From a candidate division FCPU426 bacterium (GTDB taxonomy: Bacteria; Oederibacteriota; Muellerivitia; Muellerivitales; Muellerivitaceae), in contig PLFD01000032.1 of NCBI GenBank assembly GCA_003136635.1, forward strand, positions 85,541-138,044: a stretch of DNA of 52,504 nucleotides, written 5' to 3'. Numbering within the stretch: the stretch's first letter is position 1; each line of letters starts with the position of its first letter. Position numbers and translations under genes: made by a program. The notes beneath the pieces were generated by a model. The model had not been told where the DNA came from. It ran no database searches and worked only from the letters and a program-made list of their open reading frames with translations. Below, piece after piece: positions 51,189-52,504 of this stretch.

Positions 51189-52504
51189 ATGATCGCGCGC
51201 GTATTTCGGAAAAATGTTTATGTCTTTATTTTGTTTTTACTTTTTGTATTTGAAGGTCGCCCACTTTGGGCATGGAATAATGGAAATTTCGCTACAGGAG
51301 ACCTAACGGGATGGATCGTTGCGACCGTTACCCCTGTGCCGAGCAATAGTAGCGGTGGATGTTTGCCAAGTGTAACCGTTGTTGGAAATCCTGCGGGACC
51401 GGCAATCGACACACTGGCTGGTCAACTTCTAAATGTTCCACTAGGAAGTACTTATGCTTGCCAACTTTTTTCAGGTCTGGGTGATGAATTTCACGAGGAT
51501 TACGCACAAGTTTCACAGTCGGATACGGTACCAGGGGGAGGGAATTCTACTATTGCGTTTTCATTTGCCGGTGTTTTTGAGAACTTCCACTATGCTCAAG
51601 GTCAAACAAGTGAAGATGCTTATCTTCAGATCAATGTGATTGTAGGGACCGGTCCGATTGCCTCGTTAATATACAATTGGGGCAATAATTTAAGCCAAAT
51701 TGTTTCGACAGGGAATACAAATAGCGATTATTACACCTCGTGTGCGGCTTCCGCACCCTTAACCTGGGGTTATATACCTTGGACGAATTACGCGATCAAT
51801 CTATCGGGTTATGTAGGGCAACCGGTGACTTTGCAGGCCACGATGTACGATTGTTCTGGTGACGGGCATTATGGCGTAGGCTATTTGGATAACGTTTCCT
51901 GGCAACCATCCACACCATCTCAAGTTACTTTAACTAAATCGAGCAACCCGTCTGGTTTTGTTGCTGGTGGTCCGATCACCTATACTTTGTCTTATGCCAA
52001 TCCAGCCAGTTCTGGTGTGGCAGGAGTGGAGATAAACGATACTATTCCTACGGGAACGACCTTAGTACCAGGTTCGATTTCCAGTAATCCATCTCAGTCG
52101 GTGACTAGTCAGGTGGGGAATGATCTTATATGGAACATTAATTACTTGGCTGCGGGCGCGTCGGGTACTATAACTTTCGAAGTGATGCCTTCTAATTGCG
52201 CTTCAGCCGTTACGAATGTGGCTCATGAATCGGATTTGGATGCGGGTAACATCACATCCAATAGTGTGGTAAACTCTATTGTCACCTGTTCTCCTACCCC
52301 GACTCCGACAAATACCTATACCCCAACACTTACACCGACGATAACCAACACTCCTACCATTACCCCAACCTTTACCCCCACCAATTCGCCTACTGCTACT
52401 CTCACTTACACACCCACCTGCGTGCCCTATGTTTGGCCCGATCCCTACAATCCTAAAACGGCGGTAGGTGGAACTTTGCGGTTTAGCTGTATGAACGATC
52501 AAAC
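51189..52504 (+). CDS. secreted DUF11 / Thr-Pro linker surface protein, N-terminal part
   Basis: An uninterrupted frame runs from ATG 51189 off the right edge (over 435 codons, no stop). A signal peptide (VYVFILFLLFVFEGRPLWA) precedes a beta-rich domain (about 25-235) that includes AINLSGYVGQPVTLQATMYDCSGDGHYG. A DUF11-type repeat follows (about 240-350: VTLTKSSNPSGFVAGGPITYTLSYANPASSGVAGVEINDTIPTGTTL). Then comes a Thr-Pro linker (TPTPTNTYTPTLTPT style, about 370-410) and the beginning of a C-terminal domain, VWPDPYNPKTAVGGTLRF, like FlgD-type tails. The linker resembles that of the protein at 11084-12229. The ribosome site is weak (GGAA). Probably a cell-surface or secreted adhesin-like protein. 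Confidence 0.8.
   Translation, partial: MIARVFRKNVYVFILFLLFVFEGRPLWAWNNGNFATGDLTGWIVATVTPVPSNSSGGCLPSVTVVGNPAGPAIDTLAGQLLNVPLGSTYACQLFSGLGDEFHEDYAQVSQSDTVPGGGNSTIAFSFAGVFENFHYAQGQTSEDAYLQINVIVGTGPIASLIYNWGNNLSQIVSTGNTNSDYYTSCAASAPLTWGYIPWTNYAINLSGYVGQPVTLQATMYDCSGDGHYGVGYLDNVSWQPSTPSQVTLTKSSNPSGFVAGGPITYTLSYANPASSGVAGVEINDTIPTGTTLVPGSISSNPSQSVTSQVGNDLIWNINYLAAGASGTITFEVMPSNCASAVTNVAHESDLDAGNITSNSVVNSIVTCSPTPTPTNTYTPTLTPTITNTPTITPTFTPTNSPTATLTYTPTCVPYVWPDPYNPKTAVGGTLRFSCMNDQ

Overview
The window looks like a chromosomal segment from an uncultured Gram-negative (diderm) bacterium. The diderm call rests on lpxB, waaA and lpxK, five GT9 heptosyltransferase-like genes, and a TolC/MacA/MacB exporter. 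Thr-Pro repeat linkers, a kelch protein with a FlgD-like tail and a DUF11 surface protein recall candidate phyla such as FCPU426, Goldbacteria or Elusimicrobia. That placement is an impression from style, not a phylogeny. No rRNA, tRNA, CRISPR array, insertion sequence or integrase was recognised.

Layout, left to right. (1) 1-9241: the 3' end of murA, then a dense histidine cluster (small membrane ORF, hisD, hisC, hisB, hisH, hisA, hisF, two unknown genes, hisI) running into trpE and trpG. Many junctions are ATGA or TAATG overlaps, which suggests translational coupling. hisG and hisE are not here. (2) 9324-20598: a secreted protein, a 3D-domain (MltA/Sps-like) envelope protein, a Thr-Pro linker outer-surface protein, then lipid A/Kdo genes (lpxB, DUF374 acyltransferase, waaA, lpxK), one GT9 enzyme, a YkgJ-like cysteine-cluster protein and a kelch protein. 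(3) 20635-24110: an island on the minus strand with a small single-pass membrane protein, a long inverted repeat, and a 795-residue zeta-toxin-like P-loop protein. About 130 bp of diverged direct repeat lies on each side of the last gene. (4) 24111-32763: surface glycan assembly, with four GT9 enzymes, a GT-C-like membrane protein, ilvE in the middle and a YfhO-like membrane protein. (5) 32801-41995: mixed metabolism (bioB, DUF1223, glycerate kinase, acs, a glutaredoxin-like protein, a dienelactone hydrolase) and two tandem secreted paralogues with an extreme Trp/Tyr-rich block. (6) 42038-49231: a minus-strand run reading tolC, macA, macB, a class III cyclase-like sensor, mutY. (7) 49483-52504: a GAF-AAA-Fis sigma-54 activator behind a good sigma-70 promoter, then the start of a secreted DUF11/Thr-Pro protein that runs off the window.

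The clearest candidates for something undescribed are the zeta-like gene with its flanking repeats and nearby palindrome, and the pair of aromatic-rich secreted proteins. Other points worth checking are a cyclase domain with several catalytic residues replaced, an efflux adaptor with almost no alpha-hairpin, and possible Trp-containing leader ORFs before trpE. All functional calls come from reading motifs by eye, with no database search.
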